The notes under the pieces are model-generated. The model searched no databases. It saw only the letters and a program-made list of their open reading frames with translations, and was not told the origin of the DNA. From contig JADJDJ010000001.1 of the NCBI GenBank assembly GCA_016702745.1, forward strand, positions 1,178,001-1,242,000: DNA of 64,000 nucleotides. Direction: 5' to 3'. This DNA is from Chitinophagaceae bacterium. Its GTDB lineage: Bacteria; Bacteroidota; Bacteroidia; Chitinophagales; Chitinophagaceae. The translations under genes were made by a program, and so were the position numbers. Within the stretch, counting starts at the first letter, position 1; every line of letters begins with the position of its first letter. This document shows, piece by piece, positions 20,026 to 28,382 of this stretch.

Positions 20026-21023
20026 ATGAGTGTGGAAAAGATCATCGCGGATTGGAAAAAGAAAACTTTCAAGCCAGTTTACTGGTTCGAAGGAGAGGAG
20101 GAGTATTTTATTGACAAAGCGGTGACTTATGCAGAAAATCAGATACTGCCCGAATCGGAAGCCTCCTTTAACCTCACCGTTTTTTACGGAAAAGATGCCA
20201 ACTGGGCCGATGTGATCAATGCCTGCCGGCGTTATCCAATGTTTGCCGAACGACAGGTAGTCCTGCTGAAAGAAGCCCAGCAGATGCGGGATGTGGAAAA
20301 ACTGGAAGCCTATATAGATAACCCGCTTTCGTCCACCATTCTGGTAGTTTCCTACAAGGATAAGAAACTGGATGCCCGAAAAAATTCACTAAGCTGGTAA
20401 AAGATAACGGGGTACTGGTCACTACCAAAAAAATGTATGACCGGGAACTCCCGGAATGGACCCAGCAGATGATACAGGGTAGGGGACTGACCATCACGCC
20501 CAGGGCCCTCAGCCTGGTAGTGGATCATATCGGCAACGACCTGACCCGGATTGAGAATGAGATTGAAAAACTCTCCCTGAATCTGGGGAAAAGAAAATCA
20601 ATCACCGAAGAAGATATTGAAGAATATATCGGGGTTAGCAAGGACTATAATGTTTTTGAACTGCAATCTGCCCTGGCTACAAAAAATCTGCCCAAATGCA
20701 TTCAGATCATTCAGTATTTTGAAGCCAACCCCAAAGCTGGGCCTGTTCAGATGATCCTTCCATCCCTGTATAACTTCTTCAGTAAAGTGTTTATGGTTTT
20801 TGGAGCTGGCACGCAGGATGAACGAACCGTGGCCACTTCCATTGGTGTCAACCCTTATTTTATCAAGGACTATCTCCAGGCCGCCCGGGTATATGCTTAC
20901 CCGGGAGTGGAAAAAGCCCTGCTGCTGCTCCACCAGTATAACCTAAAGAGTATTGGAGTAGGAAGTTCCAATACAGAAGATTCCTCACTGATGAAAGAAA
21001 TGGTGGTAAAAATGCTTTCCTGA
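20026..21023 (+). CDS. holA: DNA polymerase III delta subunit, one frame break
   Basis: The frame from 20026 stops at 20400 and resumes at about 20385 in another frame to 21023. Adding one A to the A6 run at 20379-20384 restores DARKKFTKLVKDNG and a 332-residue protein, the normal HolA length. The N-terminal AAA-like region (FKPVYWFEGEEEYFIDKA) and the C-terminal collar domain (LHQYNLKSIGVG) match HolA. HolA is part of the clamp loader and essential, so the break is almost surely a sequence error. A near-consensus TATCTTAG (20012-20019) ends six bases before the ATG. Confidence 0.9.
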
Positions 21024-21109
21024 ATATTCACAAAACAGTTACACTAAATACTGTTTCTTTGCGCAACGAAATAACCGGAATATTCATCCGGAGAAATAAG
21101 AAATTAATT

Positions 21110-21865
21110 ATGAAAAAAATATTGTTGAGTTTTTTAACCGGAACAGTCATGCTGACCGGATGTCTGGAAACCACACAGGAAGTAACCTTAGCTGAAAATG
21201 GCAGTGGTACACTGAGCACAACCAGTGATATGGGAATGCTGCTGGGCATGGCCAAACAAATGGGTGGTGGCGCTGAACTGGAAAATGCGGGAGATAAGGC
21301 GATGGATACCACAATTTATTTCGGCAACAATGCTGACAGTATCCCGGATATGTCAGTTGAAGACAAAGCCCTGTTGAAAAAAGGGAGTATGAACATGAAG
21401 TTCAACCTCAAGAACGAGGAATTCAAAACAAAACTGAATTTTCCATTCAGCAATTCGGAAGAACTGGTTCGTTTTAACCAACTCACCGGTAAAATGCTTT
21501 CCCTTGCATTGAAAGATCAGATGGGGGATTCTCCAATGGGAGGGATGGGTGGACAGATGCCTGCCTTTTCTTCTTTTGATGATTATTTTATCCTGGACAT
21601 CTCCAATGGAGAATTAAAAAAGAAATTGAATAAGGAAAAATATGCGGCTGTTGCTACCGATGAATTTTTAAACGGACTCAAAGAAGCAGCCGGTATGGGT
21701 ATTCCTGTTGGCGCTACTTATATTTTTAATCTGCCCCGGCCTGCTGAAAAAGTGGAAGGGACGAATGTGCAGCTCTCTGATGACAAGAAAAAGGTAACGG
21801 TGAAAGTAGAGTTGGATGATTTCTTTGAACATCCGGAGAAGTTCGAGTTCAAGATCAAATACTAG
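21110..21865 (+). CDS. Lipoprotein of unknown function
   Basis: The ATG at 21110 gives a lipoprotein signal peptide with lipobox MLTGC (C18); the longer frame from 21059 lacks this arrangement. The mature part (about 234 residues) has Gly/Met-rich stretches (GMLLGMAKQMGGG, MGGMGGQMPAF) and a C-terminal part with alternating hydrophobic residues, consistent with a beta-rich fold. It has no recognisable enzyme motif. It follows holA by 86 bases and ends before a long perfect hairpin. Confidence 0.75.
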   Translation: MKKILLSFLTGTVMLTGCLETTQEVTLAENGSGTLSTTSDMGMLLGMAKQMGGGAELENAGDKAMDTTIYFGNNADSIPDMSVEDKALLKKGSMNMKFNLKNEEFKTKLNFPFSNSEELVRFNQLTGKMLSLALKDQMGDSPMGGMGGQMPAFSSFDDYFILDISNGELKKKLNKEKYAAVATDEFLNGLKEAAGMGIPVGATYIFNLPRPAEKVEGTNVQLSDDKKKVTVKVELDDFFEHPEKFEFKIKY

Positions 21866-21867
21866 GA

Positions 21868-21902
21868 GTCAGTCGATAGTCAGTAGTCGATAGTCTTTAG
21901 TC
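21868..21902. repeat. AGTCGATAGTC-type word repeats
   Basis: AGTCGATAGTC and close variants (AGTCAGTCGATAGTCAGTAG, AGTCTTTAGTC) recur over 35 bp directly before the long hairpin. Related words in the other orientation (CTCGACTATCGACTGCAG) appear at about 57028-57046. Confidence 0.6.
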
Positions 21903-21905
21903 CAT

Positions 21906-21950
21906 ACATACTATGAGGCCTATCTCTTTGAGATAGGCCTCATAGTATGT
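21906..21950. terminator. Perfect 21-bp inverted repeat between convergent genes
   Basis: Arms 21906-21926 and 21930-21950 are perfectly complementary, with a three-base TTT loop. It lies between the lipoprotein gene and the opposing ribF gene, so a two-way terminator is the simplest reading. No T tract follows on either side, and the stem is longer than a usual terminator; a mobile or REP-type element is the alternative. Confidence 0.6.
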
Positions 21951-21983
21951 ACTAATACCCAATAACTAATTCCCAATATCTCT

Positions 21984-23012
21984 CTACAACACTTTCAGGC
22001 TATCCACCTTATCCTGGTCTATCTGTTTGACCAGCGCTTCCAGTCCGTCGAATTTGATTTCTTCCCGCAGGTATTTCTTGACAATAACCTGTAATGTCTG
22101 CCCATATATTTCCTGGTCGAAGTCAAATATATTCACTTCAATCACTCTTTTTCTGCCATCTACCGTAGGGCGGAAGCCAATACTCATCATGCCTTTGTAA
22201 TGCTTATCGGGTATTGCTTGCCCATCGTAGCCTTGGCGAAGGAGGGGGTATTGGATATTGGGTATTGAGATTCCGTAAATTTGGTCTGTATTTACAGGCT
22301 CGGTTTTGTCCTTTATAAGTTTAGCATAAACCGCATAGATTCCATTGCCCGGTACCAGTTTTTCCTCATTTTGCACTTTGAGATTGGCCGTGGGGTATCC
22401 CAGTTTCCGGCCCAGTTTATCGCCATGCACCACTTCTCCGGAGAAAAAGAAATCATAGCCCAGTAATTTGGCTGCGGTACCGGTATCACTATGCAGAATA
22501 GCTTCCCGGATATTAGTGGAGCTGATGGAAATATTGTCCAGCACATGTTTGGGGATTTCTTTCAGCTGATATCCAAAACGGTCTGCATTTTTTTCCAGTA
22601 AGCGGTAATCACCCAGCCGGTCACGACCAAAACGGTGATCATATCCGATGATGATGGTATGCGGCCGGAATTTACCTATCAGGAAGGAGGACAGGTATTC
22701 TTCTGCCGGTTGATTAGCAAAGGCATCTGTAAAGGGCACCACCACCAGGTGATCAATGCCGAGTGCTTCCAGCAGACTTATTTTTTCCTCCAGGGTATTG
22801 ATCAGCCGGATGCCGAGGATGGCTGAAGAGACAATTTTACGGGGATGCGGATGAAAAGTGATGATGACTGTTTCACCGCCCACCGCTGCTGCTTCTGACT
22901 TGAGCCTGTTGATCACCTGCCTGTGACCCAGGTGTACGCCATCATAGGTACCGATAGTGATCACGGCATTGGTAAAGACAGGCAGTTGGTCGATATCGTA
23001 GTGGACTTTCAT
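21984..23012 (-). CDS. ribF: Bifunctional riboflavin kinase / FAD synthetase with a repeat-derived insertion
   Basis: A 342-residue protein. The N-terminal nucleotidyltransferase domain has GTYDGVHLGH (21-30) and SSTNIREAI (about 167-175). The flavokinase domain has GRKLGYPTANL and KGMMSIGFRPTV. It phosphorylates riboflavin to FMN and adenylylates FMN to FAD. Between the two flavokinase blocks lies an extra stretch (about residues 248-272, IPNIQYPLLRQGYDGQAIPD) that the usual family lacks. At DNA level it is a copy of an intergenic repeat (22197-22271). The frame is kept, so the enzyme may still work. An exact promoter element ends 11 bases before the ATG. Confidence 0.93.
   Translation of the reverse strand: MKVHYDIDQLPVFTNAVITIGTYDGVHLGHRQVINRLKSEAAAVGGETVIITFHPHPRKIVSSAILGIRLINTLEEKISLLEALGIDHLVVVPFTDAFANQPAEEYLSSFLIGKFRPHTIIIGYDHRFGRDRLGDYRLLEKNADRFGYQLKEIPKHVLDNISISSTNIREAILHSDTGTAAKLLGYDFFFSGEVVHGDKLGRKLGYPTANLKVQNEEKLVPGNGIYAVYAKLIKDKTEPVNTDQIYGISIPNIQYPLLRQGYDGQAIPDKHYKGMMSIGFRPTVDGRKRVIEVNIFDFDQEIYGQTLQVIVKKYLREEIKFDGLEALVKQIDQDKVDSLKVL
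22223..22269. repeat. Dispersed stem-loop repeat inside ribF
   Basis: The core CGTAGCCTTGGCGAAGGAGG is followed by a tail of TATTGG/TATTGAG words. It matches copies at 41992-42016 and 56881-56932. It is read in frame by ribF on the minus strand. Confidence 0.8.
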
Positions 23013-23023
23013 GATTTGGCTGG

Positions 23024-23031
23024 CAAAACTA
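23024..23031 (-). promoter_or_regulatory. TAnnTTTG promoter element of ribF
   Basis: TAGTTTTG on the minus strand, exact consensus, 11 bases before the ribF ATG. Confidence 0.6.
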
Positions 23032-23111
23032 ATTGATAATTCCTGCCCTACGGAAAGGAATATTTTTTTAATTAAGGCAGGCGGGGATAACGGTCATTGA
23101 AAATTGAACAG

Positions 23112-23119
23112 TAGATTTG
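23112..23119 (+). promoter_or_regulatory. TAnnTTTG promoter element of purM
   Basis: TAGATTTG, exact consensus, ends eight bases before the ATG at 23128 and lies inside the open frame that extends upstream, which argues for the 23128 start. Confidence 0.6.
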
Positions 23120-23127
23120 CTGCCATT

Positions 23128-24303
23128 ATGAGCCTGTACAGTCAAAGAGGCGTTTCAGCGCAAAAAGAAGAAGTGCATGCAGCCACCAAGGGCCTTGATC
23201 AGGGCCTTTACCCCAATGCCTTTTGTAAGATTTACCCCGACTATTTATGCGGAGATGCAGATTGGGTGAACCTGATGCATGCCGATGGGGCCGGAACCAA
23301 GAGTATCCTGGCCTACCTCTATTGGAAGGAAACCGGGGATCTTTCAGTCTGGAAAGGGATTGCCGAAGATGCGATTGTGATGAATCTGGATGACCTCCTC
23401 TGTGTAGGGATTCATGACCGCCTGCTTTTTTCTTCTACAATTGACCGCAACAAACACCTGATTCCCGGAGAAGTGTTACAGGCCATCATCGAAGGCAGTC
23501 AGGCATTTTTTGACCGGATGCGGAGTTTTGGTGTACATATAACCTATATGGGTGGAGAAACGGCTGATGTGGGAGATGTGGTACGCACTATCGCTGTGAA
23601 CGGTACCATGACTTCACGCTGGCCTAAAAAACAACTGATCACCAATGAAAAAATCCAGCCGGGTGATCTGATTGTAGGTTTAGCCGGATTTGGGCAAGCC
23701 GCTTATGAAACCGAATACAATAGTGGAATTGCCAGTAACGGACTCACTTCTGCCCGGCATGATGCCCTGCATAAGACCTATGCAGCCCGTTATCCTGAAT
23801 CATTTGACAATGCCCTGCCCGAAGAAGTGGTTTATATTGGTCCGCACCAGTTGACTGATGAAATCAATGATGCAGGAACCATGCGGTCTGTTGGTAAATT
23901 GTTATTGAGTCCGACCCGCAGTTTTGCACCGGTAATGAAAGAAATACTGACCCATCATTTTGATACGATACACGGACTGATTCATTGTTCCGGTGGTGGA
24001 CAAACCAAGTGCCTGAAATATGTTCCGGAGAATGTCAGGATCATCAAAGACAAGTTATTTGAACCACCGGTAATTTTCAATATTCTACAGAAAGCCAGTG
24101 GAGCAGATGACTGGGAAATGTTCCAGGTGTTTAATATGGGAACCCGGTTGGAAATGTATACCGACGAAAAAAATGCAGATCAGTTAATCAGCGTTGCCCG
24201 TCAGTTTGGAGTAGAAGCGCAAATCATTGGCAGGGTAGAAGCGGCTGATAAAAAAGAACTGACCATACGTCAATCAGGGAAAATGGATTTACTGTATAGT
24301 TAA
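23128..24303 (+). CDS. purM: Phosphoribosylformylglycinamidine cyclo-ligase (AIR synthase)
   Basis: A 391-residue protein of the PurM/ThiL/SelD ATP-binding fold, in the form typical of Bacteroidota (start MSLYSQRGVSAQKEEV). Residues such as HADGAGTKS, NLDDLLCVG, MGGETADVGD and GLIHCSGGGQTKC mark the active site. It converts FGAM and ATP to AIR in purine synthesis. The ATG at 23128 is chosen because an exact promoter element lies at 23112-23119; the frame is open to 23104 without a better start. It diverges from ribF across about 115 bp. Confidence 0.94.
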   Translation: MSLYSQRGVSAQKEEVHAATKGLDQGLYPNAFCKIYPDYLCGDADWVNLMHADGAGTKSILAYLYWKETGDLSVWKGIAEDAIVMNLDDLLCVGIHDRLLFSSTIDRNKHLIPGEVLQAIIEGSQAFFDRMRSFGVHITYMGGETADVGDVVRTIAVNGTMTSRWPKKQLITNEKIQPGDLIVGLAGFGQAAYETEYNSGIASNGLTSARHDALHKTYAARYPESFDNALPEEVVYIGPHQLTDEINDAGTMRSVGKLLLSPTRSFAPVMKEILTHHFDTIHGLIHCSGGGQTKCLKYVPENVRIIKDKLFEPPVIFNILQKASGADDWEMFQVFNMGTRLEMYTDEKNADQLISVARQFGVEAQIIGRVEAADKKELTIRQSGKMDLLYS

Positions 24304-24384
24304 ACTGACTTTTTTCTGTCTTTTCCCCCTTAGTTTTCTTTAATTTGCAAGCCCGGAGAAGTTATCCGGACAAAACCCATTGAA

Positions 24385-25074
24385 ATGGCCGAGCCGATTA
24401 TTGAGCTGAAAAATGCGAATATTTACCAGGGCAATAACCTTGTGTTACAGAATGTTAACCTGGTGGTGAATAAAGGAGAGTTTGTATACCTGGTTGGAAA
24501 AACCGGTACGGGTAAATCCAGTTTACTGAAAACACTTTATGGAGAATTGGAGTTGAGAGAGGGGGAAGGAACCGTAGCCGGATTTGCGCTCAGAGGGCTT
24601 GATTGGAAAAAAGTGCCCTTTCTTCGCAGGAATCTGGGCGTTGTGTTCCAGGATTTTCAGTTGCTCACCGACCGGAATGTAAATGATAACCTGAAATTTG
24701 TGCTCAGGGCAACCGGCTGGACTGATGTAAAGCTGATGGATGAAAAAATTGCAGATGTGCTGGATAAAATGGGCTTAAAAGCCAAGGGGTTTAAAATGCC
24801 ATTTGAGCTGAGCGGCGGTGAACAGCAAAGGGTGGATATTGCCCGTGCGCTGTTGAATTCTCCCAAACTGATCCTGGCCGATGAGCCTACCGGTAATCTT
24901 GATCCGGAAACATCAGACGAAATCATGAGCCTGCTTATCCAGATTGCAAAGGATTATAACACTACGGTGGTTATGGCTACACACGACTATATTGTTGTGA
25001 ACAAGTTTCCGGCACGTACGATCCGTACGGAAAGGGGACAGGTACTCGATAATGCTACCATAAGTATTGAATAA
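24385..25074 (+). CDS. ftsE: FtsE-like ABC transporter ATP-binding protein
   Basis: A 229-residue ABC ATPase. Walker A GKTGTGKSS is at 38-46, the Q-loop FQDFQLL near 88-94, the signature LSGGEQQR at 142-149, Walker B LILADEP at 162-168 and the H-loop His in ATHDY. Sequence and length match FtsE of Bacteroidota, which with FtsX controls peptidoglycan hydrolysis at division. No ftsX lies next to it. A TTAATTTG element (7 of 8) lies at 24340-24347. The last 20 bases overlap the opposing glycosyltransferase gene. Confidence 0.88.
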   Translation: MAEPIIELKNANIYQGNNLVLQNVNLVVNKGEFVYLVGKTGTGKSSLLKTLYGELELREGEGTVAGFALRGLDWKKVPFLRRNLGVVFQDFQLLTDRNVNDNLKFVLRATGWTDVKLMDEKIADVLDKMGLKAKGFKMPFELSGGEQQRVDIARALLNSPKLILADEPTGNLDPETSDEIMSLLIQIAKDYNTTVVMATHDYIVVNKFPARTIRTERGQVLDNATISIE

Positions 25075-26185
25075 GCTGCTGCAGATTCCTTTCATTATTA
25101 TAAGTATCTCCCAGCAATTGCTGTCTCAGCCTGATTTCTTCCGGTGTAAACGGCTGGTGATATAATTGCATAATCACAGATGCAAAAGCATCAGCAGTAG
25201 TAGCCACATGACAAGCTCCTTCCAGACCAGTTTCCCGCACCATTGGTTCATTGACCAGGCAATGCCTTCCTTCATATAATACATGCAGTAATTTCAACCG
25301 CATACCGGTCATATGCCGGTTGAAACAGGGAAGTACATTGATATGGGCCTTACGGATCAGATCATTTAACTCATGATCAGAAGGGTCAGCCACCAGACAG
25401 GTATGCTGGTAGAAATGCGCCATTTTCTCCAGTCTTTTAGAAGGCTTCTTCCCGGCAATGACAAATGGCTTTTTTACTTTATTAAATACATTCCGCAATA
25501 ACCAGAGTGCGGCTTCTTCATTTTCCGGTACCGATAAATTACCATGATAAAGACATAAACTGCCAGCCCCTTCATCGCCTGATACTTTTTGCCAGGAAGG
25601 GAATGCAGGCAGATAGCTGATCTGGTGCAAGTGGCCATCCCTGCCCAGTTCCTTTACATCAGCAGGAGTAATACAGGCATAGGTACAATCATCAGGAAGT
25701 TGCCGGGTATAGCGCTTGATCAACCTGCTTTCCCTTCTGAAGAATATCTTTTTCCAGAGAGAAGGTTCAGCCCTGGCGAGTTCCCGGTAATAAGCGGCTT
25801 CATCATTGTGCATACGCACCACCACTTTCCGGTCCTGCAAATCAAGTTGGGAAAGAATACCGGTACAATGCAGCCCCTCCAGTAATACCGGATGTTTGTC
25901 GCGGTTGAGATTGGCCACCAGTTCCTCATTTATCCGCGAAGCAACAATATAAGGAAGCCTTGCAGATACACCGCTTCGTCCTGTTTTTCTTTCATATACA
26001 TGAATCTGTTCGCAGAACTGGTTCAATTCATTCGGCGTTCCCCGTTCATTATAACTAAAATAATGTAAGTGGATGGCTACGCCTGCCTTTTTAAACATCC
26101 GGATCCGGTTGAGCATATCTATGGCACCGCCATAATCGGCCGGCCATGGAACATCCAGGCACACTATATGCAAGTGTTGATTCAA
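25055..26185 (-). CDS. Glycosyltransferase (GT4-like)
   Basis: A 376-residue GT-B-type glycosyltransferase. The N-terminal Rossmann part (VCLDVPWPADYGGAIDMLNRI) has the glycine motif for the acceptor side. The C-terminal part (LYHGNLSVPENEEAALWLL, VIAGKKPS, HINVLPCFNRHMTGMRLKLL) matches Glyco_trans_1_4/GT4. It probably adds a sugar to a surface polysaccharide or lipid; donor and acceptor are unknown. Its ATG overlaps the stop of the upstream glycosyltransferase by four bases, so they are translationally coupled. Confidence 0.85.
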   Translation of the reverse strand: MNQHLHIVCLDVPWPADYGGAIDMLNRIRMFKKAGVAIHLHYFSYNERGTPNELNQFCEQIHVYERKTGRSGVSARLPYIVASRINEELVANLNRDKHPVLLEGLHCTGILSQLDLQDRKVVVRMHNDEAAYYRELARAEPSLWKKIFFRRESRLIKRYTRQLPDDCTYACITPADVKELGRDGHLHQISYLPAFPSWQKVSGDEGAGSLCLYHGNLSVPENEEAALWLLRNVFNKVKKPFVIAGKKPSKRLEKMAHFYQHTCLVADPSDHELNDLIRKAHINVLPCFNRHMTGMRLKLLHVLYEGRHCLVNEPMVRETGLEGACHVATTADAFASVIMQLYHQPFTPEEIRLRQQLLGDTYNNERNLQQLIQYLW

Positions 26186-27276
26186 GTCGGGAATACAGTT
26201 TGATAAAATGAAAGCAGCTTTTTTTCTTCTTCCTGCCAGTTCAATACCTCACGGGCCCGGAGGCAGTTCTCTCTGAGCTTCCCGTAAAGAACAGTATCAG
26301 CCAGTAAATTGTTCAGTGTTCCGGCTACCATCTGGGGTGAAAGGTCCTCCAGCAGCAGGGCTACTTCATATAATTGGTTCAATTGCCTGTACTCCGGGTA
26401 GTTGACGGTTACCTGGGGGAGCCCGGCATGAATATAATCAAAGAATTTATTGGGCAGGGCCAGCCATTGGTTCATACCGGTATTTTCAGGTACAGCTACA
26501 GCAATATAAGCAGATGGGGAAAACTGCCGCAATACTTCCGGACTCAGCATGCCCTTGAGTTCAATCTTTTGATTCAGTCCATAATGGCTGATCAGATTTT
26601 TTAACTGGCCCATGTAATTCCCATCTCCGCAGATCACCATTTTGGCATTTACCCACTGCATGGCAGGGATCAGGTTCTCGAACCCCCGGGCTTCATTCAC
26701 AGCACCTTGATAAAGGATGAATTTTTCAGTGCTTTGTGCTGTGGTTAAGGGTTCAAGCAGCGGCATGTTGCGGATCGTGGTATATTTGATCCCATATCTT
26801 TCCTTAAATACGGAAGCAATGCTTTCACTGACTGTGTATCCCCATTTGAATTTCGGAACAGCTTTCTTTTCAATCCGGGTCCACCATTTCAGTACAGCGG
26901 GTCTGGACACCACTTCTTTTAAACCGGTAAATAATTCGTGGGCATCATAAATCCTCTCTACTTTTTTCAGGCGGGATATATACAGGCAGGGGAGGATACT
27001 GTCCAGATCAATGGCACAAACCGCATCCATTTTCTTAAAGAGCAGGTAAAAAAACAAGCGGATATTATACTCGGCATAAAAAGCCTTTCCTTTATTATAC
27101 CAGCAGCGGATTCGTTTTTGCTGATAGGGGCGGGAAATAAGCGGACCTGAATTTTTCAGTTTTCTACCCACTAGTATCACTTCATATCCATGGGCTGTAA
27201 GACTTCCACAGATCCGCTGCATGCGCTGATCATAGGTCAGGTCGTTGGTTACCGTAAAATAAATGCGTTTGCCCAT
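26182..27276 (-). CDS. Glycosyltransferase (GT4-like)
   Basis: A 364-residue GT-B glycosyltransferase. N-terminal VTNDLTYDQRMQRICGSLTA, central YDAHELFTG, and C-terminal LYQGAVNEARGFENLIPAM with VICGDGNYMGQL fit GT4 enzymes. LPNKFFDYIHAGLPQV contains the usual nucleotide-sugar binding Glu/Asp region, although an E is replaced by D here. It lies between the oxidoreductase gene (10 bases upstream) and the other glycosyltransferase, in one operon starting at 28291. Probable role: surface glycan assembly. Confidence 0.85.
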   Translation of the reverse strand: MGKRIYFTVTNDLTYDQRMQRICGSLTAHGYEVILVGRKLKNSGPLISRPYQQKRIRCWYNKGKAFYAEYNIRLFFYLLFKKMDAVCAIDLDSILPCLYISRLKKVERIYDAHELFTGLKEVVSRPAVLKWWTRIEKKAVPKFKWGYTVSESIASVFKERYGIKYTTIRNMPLLEPLTTAQSTEKFILYQGAVNEARGFENLIPAMQWVNAKMVICGDGNYMGQLKNLISHYGLNQKIELKGMLSPEVLRQFSPSAYIAVAVPENTGMNQWLALPNKFFDYIHAGLPQVTVNYPEYRQLNQLYEVALLLEDLSPQMVAGTLNNLLADTVLYGKLRENCLRAREVLNWQEEEKKLLSFYQTVFPT

Positions 27277-27286
27277 CGGTGAAGGT

Positions 27287-28291
27287 TCAGGACAAAGAAA
27301 CGGAATTGTAGATTCTTTCGATCGCTTCTACCGTTTTTAACCCGTCACCGGCGGAGATAAATGGATGCTGCTCATTGGCCAATGCCCTCAGCAGGTTTTC
27401 ATATACCTGATCATGATTGCTCATAGAGCCTTTATAGAATCCATAATCATTGGCTGCGCCTTCCTGCGGAATGTCCAATAAAAAATCACCGGAAGCCTGG
27501 TATTTCACTTCATTCATATAGCCGCCTCCCAATTCAATCGTTGCTTTTTCTGCGATCAGGGTAAGACTTACTTCCATATTTTCCTTGTAAGTATTCACTG
27601 ACCAGTTGAGTCCGCCAATCAGGCCTGATTGCAATTCAAGTGCCACGATGCCGGAGTCTTCTGATAAAATACTGTCCGGGTGTGCCAGGTTCTTTCTGAA
27701 ACCTTTTACCTGATGGATATCACCCAGCAACCAGAGCAGGGCATCTATATAATGACTGAACTGGGTGAACAGGGTTCCTCCATCCAGTTCGGTACCCCGC
27801 CAGCTACCTGCATAATAAGCGGGGGGGCGGTTCCAGAAACAGTTGAGTTGAAAACTGTATAATTTACCCAGTCTGTTTTCAACCAGCGCCTTTTTAAGGG
27901 CAGCGATGGCCGGATTATAACGGGTTGATTTGACCACAAAAAGCTTTTTTCCGGTTTTTTCCGCTACCTCAATCATTCTTTTTCCATCCGCAGCACTGAT
28001 AGAAAGCGGCTTTTCGCAGAGTACATGGGCGCCGTGTAAAAGCGCTGCAATGGAGTGTTCGGTATGCAAACCGTTGGGGGTACAAACGGCCACCAGATCA
28101 ATAGTACTGGTATTTTTAAAGAGCTCATCCGGATGATAATATGCTTTGGCGCCATATTCACTCCCCAACTGATCCGCTTTTGACCGAATAATATCACATA
28201 CAGCGATCAGATCTCCATGCTTTTTTATTTCCGCAGCATGACGGGGGGCAATTTTTCCGCAACCCAGAATAGCAAATTTCAACCTGCTCAT
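27287..28291 (-). CDS. Gfo/Idh/MocA family oxidoreductase
   Basis: A 334-residue NAD(P)-dependent sugar oxidoreductase. The Rossmann motif AILGCGKIAPRH is at 7-18 and the substrate-side EKP at 93-95 (LCEKPLSI), both hallmarks of the family. The C-terminal beta-sheet domain has GGTLFTQFSHYIDALLWLLG, whose His is probably catalytic. Related enzymes in glycan clusters oxidise UDP-HexNAc-type sugars (WlbA/WbpB-like). Its place as first gene before two glycosyltransferases suggests it makes a modified sugar for them; that is inference. Confidence 0.86.
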   Translation of the reverse strand: MSRLKFAILGCGKIAPRHAAEIKKHGDLIAVCDIIRSKADQLGSEYGAKAYYHPDELFKNTSTIDLVAVCTPNGLHTEHSIAALLHGAHVLCEKPLSISAADGKRMIEVAEKTGKKLFVVKSTRYNPAIAALKKALVENRLGKLYSFQLNCFWNRPPAYYAGSWRGTELDGGTLFTQFSHYIDALLWLLGDIHQVKGFRKNLAHPDSILSEDSGIVALELQSGLIGGLNWSVNTYKENMEVSLTLIAEKATIELGGGYMNEVKYQASGDFLLDIPQEGAANDYGFYKGSMSNHDQVYENLLRALANEQHPFISAGDGLKTVEAIERIYNSVSLS

Positions 28292-28296
28292 AGGCT

Positions 28297-28304
28297 CAAA
28301 TATA
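28297..28304 (-). promoter_or_regulatory. TAnnTTTG promoter element of glycan operon
   Basis: TATATTTG on the minus strand, exact consensus, with five bases between it and the oxidoreductase ATG. Confidence 0.62.
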
Positions 28305-28335
28305 CGTAGTGAAAGGCAGGGTAGGAAGGGCCAAG

Positions 28336-28362
28336 AAAAAGCCCCGGCATTTTTGCCGGGGC
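28336..28362 (-). terminator. Intrinsic terminator after the outer-membrane receptor gene
   Basis: GCCCCGGCA (28341-28349), TTTT loop and TGCCGGGGC (28354-28362), with a T5 run downstream on the minus strand (28336-28340). Confidence 0.88.
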
Positions 28363-28382
28363 TTTATATAATAAACTGGTGA

